DNA from: Dehalococcoidia bacterium
GTDB taxonomy: Bacteria > Chloroflexota > Dehalococcoidia > GIF9 > AB-539-J10
Length of the DNA: 5,598 nucleotides
Direction: 5' to 3'
Assembly (NCBI GenBank): GCA_030627025.1
Contig: DAOUSX010000090.1
Location: forward strand, 1 to 5,598
The notes beneath the pieces are model-generated. The model was given only the letters and a program-made list of their open reading frames with translations. It was not told the origin of the DNA and did not search any database. Every line of letters starts with the position of its first letter. The first letter of the stretch is position 1. Below are positions 4,768 to 5,598 of this stretch, piece after piece. The position numbers and the translations under genes are program-made.

Positions 4768-5598
4768 TTACTCCCTTACTCCAAATATTTCAAATTCCTC
4801 AAACTTTCCCTGTTCAGCCTTATCCATCCCTCGATGTATCATATCCCGAAAACCCTCAACTGAGATATCCCTACCACCCAATCCTCCGATAAAGCCAATG
4901 ATTTGTGGCCTCTTTTTTAGATGATATAGAGCAGCCTTTACTTCAGAGCAAACAGGACCTGGTCCACCAAAGGAGATAGCACGGTCAAGAACAATGAGCA
5001 GCTTTGCTTGAGTTACTGCCTGACGAAATTCATGGAAGGGAAACGGTCGCCATAGGCGTAATCTTACTAATCCTACCTTTCCCCCAGCCTCTCTAAGTTC
5101 ATCTATGGCTCCCATGGCTACCTCGCTGAAGCTGCCCATGGTCAGTAGCAAAACATCGGCATCCTCAGCTCGATACATTTCCACGGGGAGGTAATCACGT
5201 CCAAAGAGCTCTCCAAATCCTCGCCATGTCTGTAAAATCACCTTCATGGAATTTCTTAGGGCTTCGTCCTGGCCTTTCTTGGTCTCGGTATAAAGGTCAG
5301 GCGTGGCGAAGTCACCCATAGTTAACGGCTTATTTGGATTTAGTGTGTAACGAGGGTGAAACTTAGGTAGAAATTTATTCACCTCTTCAAGCTCAGGAAG
5401 CAAAACAGGCTCAATAACATGTGACAGGTGGAAGCCATCAATGTGCACCATAGTAGGAAGGAGAACTGCAGGGTCTTCAGCAATACGGAAAGCACACAGG
5501 GTTAAATCAAATGCCTGCTGAGCATTTTCGGCAAACATCTGAATCCAGCCAGTATCTCTTACAGCCACAGCATCAGAGTGGTCTCCCCAGATGCTTAA
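4768..5598 (-). CDS. porA: Pyruvate/2-oxoacid:ferredoxin oxidoreductase alpha subunit, 5' end cut by window
   Basis: The last 276 residues of PorA. The frame is open to base 5598, reading LSIWGDHSDAVAVRDTGWIQ, so a GTG at 5568 is an internal valine and not the start. The first visible part is the end of the pyrimidine-binding domain (WGDHSDAVAVRDTGWIQMFA; DGFHLSHVIEPV). It is followed by the domain that starts around YRAEDADVLLLTMGS and contains VGLVRLRLWRPFPFHEF, the LDRAISFGGPG segment and GGLGGRD. These are the standard landmarks of archaeal/bacterial four-subunit-type PorA, normally about 390 residues, so roughly 115-120 N-terminal residues lie outside. PorA contributes to thiamine-diphosphate binding and pairs with PorB, encoded 40 bp downstream. 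The gamma and ferredoxin-like delta subunits are not in the window and could precede porA. Substrate is most likely pyruvate, though the related 2-ketoisovalerate enzymes share many motifs. Confidence 0.95.
   Translation of the reverse strand, partial: LSIWGDHSDAVAVRDTGWIQMFAENAQQAFDLTLCAFRIAEDPAVLLPTMVHIDGFHLSHVIEPVLLPELEEVNKFLPKFHPRYTLNPNKPLTMGDFATPDLYTETKKGQDEALRNSMKVILQTWRGFGELFGRDYLPVEMYRAEDADVLLLTMGSFSEVAMGAIDELREAGGKVGLVRLRLWRPFPFHEFRQAVTQAKLLIVLDRAISFGGPGPVCSEVKAALYHLKKRPQIIGFIGGLGGRDISVEGFRDMIHRGMDKAEQGKFEEFEIFGVRE

Noticed and set aside
4662..4924. Overlapping plus-strand frames spanning the porA-porB junction
   Set aside because: They are antisense to two well-supported genes, proline- and serine-rich without domains, and lack convincing ribosome binding sites.
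5566..5568. GTG as the porA start codon
   Set aside because: The frame continues upstream to the window edge with conserved PorA sequence (WGDHSDAVAVRDTGW), so this GTG is an internal codon.

Overview
The window is a densely packed, single-direction gene cluster. All genes lie on the minus strand, so it is read from high to low coordinates. It looks like part of an anaerobe's central 2-oxoacid metabolism. A bacterial source is favoured over an archaeal one because the tRNA-Pro has the bacterial-type C1-G72/A73 acceptor end and the thiolase gene has a strong AGGAGG-type ribosome binding site. The tRNA lacks an encoded CCA tail, which many bacteria share. Phylum cannot be fixed from sequence alone; the proteins resemble those of strict anaerobes such as Chloroflexota, Desulfobacterota or syntrophic Firmicutes, but that is an impression from memory.

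Layout in transcription order: (1) 5598-4768, the 3' two thirds of porA, the alpha subunit of a pyruvate/2-oxoacid:ferredoxin oxidoreductase, cut by the window edge. (2) A 40-bp gap holding a near-perfect hairpin that overlaps the porB ribosome binding site. (3) 4727-3810, complete porB, the thiamine-diphosphate and [4Fe-4S] beta subunit. (4) 3803-1851, a 650-residue flavoprotein: a NuoF-type iron-sulfur domain without its FMN/NADH domain, fused to a GltD/Nfn-type FAD and NAD(P)H oxidoreductase. (5) 1840-1106, a NuoG/HoxU-like protein with one [2Fe-2S] site, two [4Fe-4S] sites and a C-terminal pair of CxxC motifs. (6) 1067-995, tRNA-Pro(TGG). (7) 956-1, a FadA-like thiolase whose last ~70-75 residues are beyond the window.

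Working model (inference): PorA and PorB oxidise a 2-oxoacid, most likely pyruvate, to acyl-CoA and CO2. Instead of, or as well as, handing electrons to free ferredoxin, they may pass them through the NuoG-like iron-sulfur protein to the flavoprotein and on to NAD(P)+, or run in reverse. The set would then be a 2-oxoacid:NAD(P)+ oxidoreductase, comparable in concept to the phenylglyoxylate:NAD+ and 2-oxoglutarate:NADP+ oxidoreductases of anaerobic aromatic degraders, but with a Complex I/hydrogenase-derived electron module. The thiolase further down would use or make acetyl-CoA. The gamma (and delta) subunits expected for this enzyme class are not in the window.

The most notable details are the cofactor-site losses in the two electron-transfer proteins (a missing NuoF-type cysteine and a missing NuoG His-Cys3 cluster), the RCLxC motif at the far C-terminus of the flavoprotein, the hairpin over the porB start region, and a tRNA gene inside a metabolic gene string. 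No CRISPR array, insertion sequence or other mobile element was seen, and there is no gene-free stretch longer than about 150 bp.
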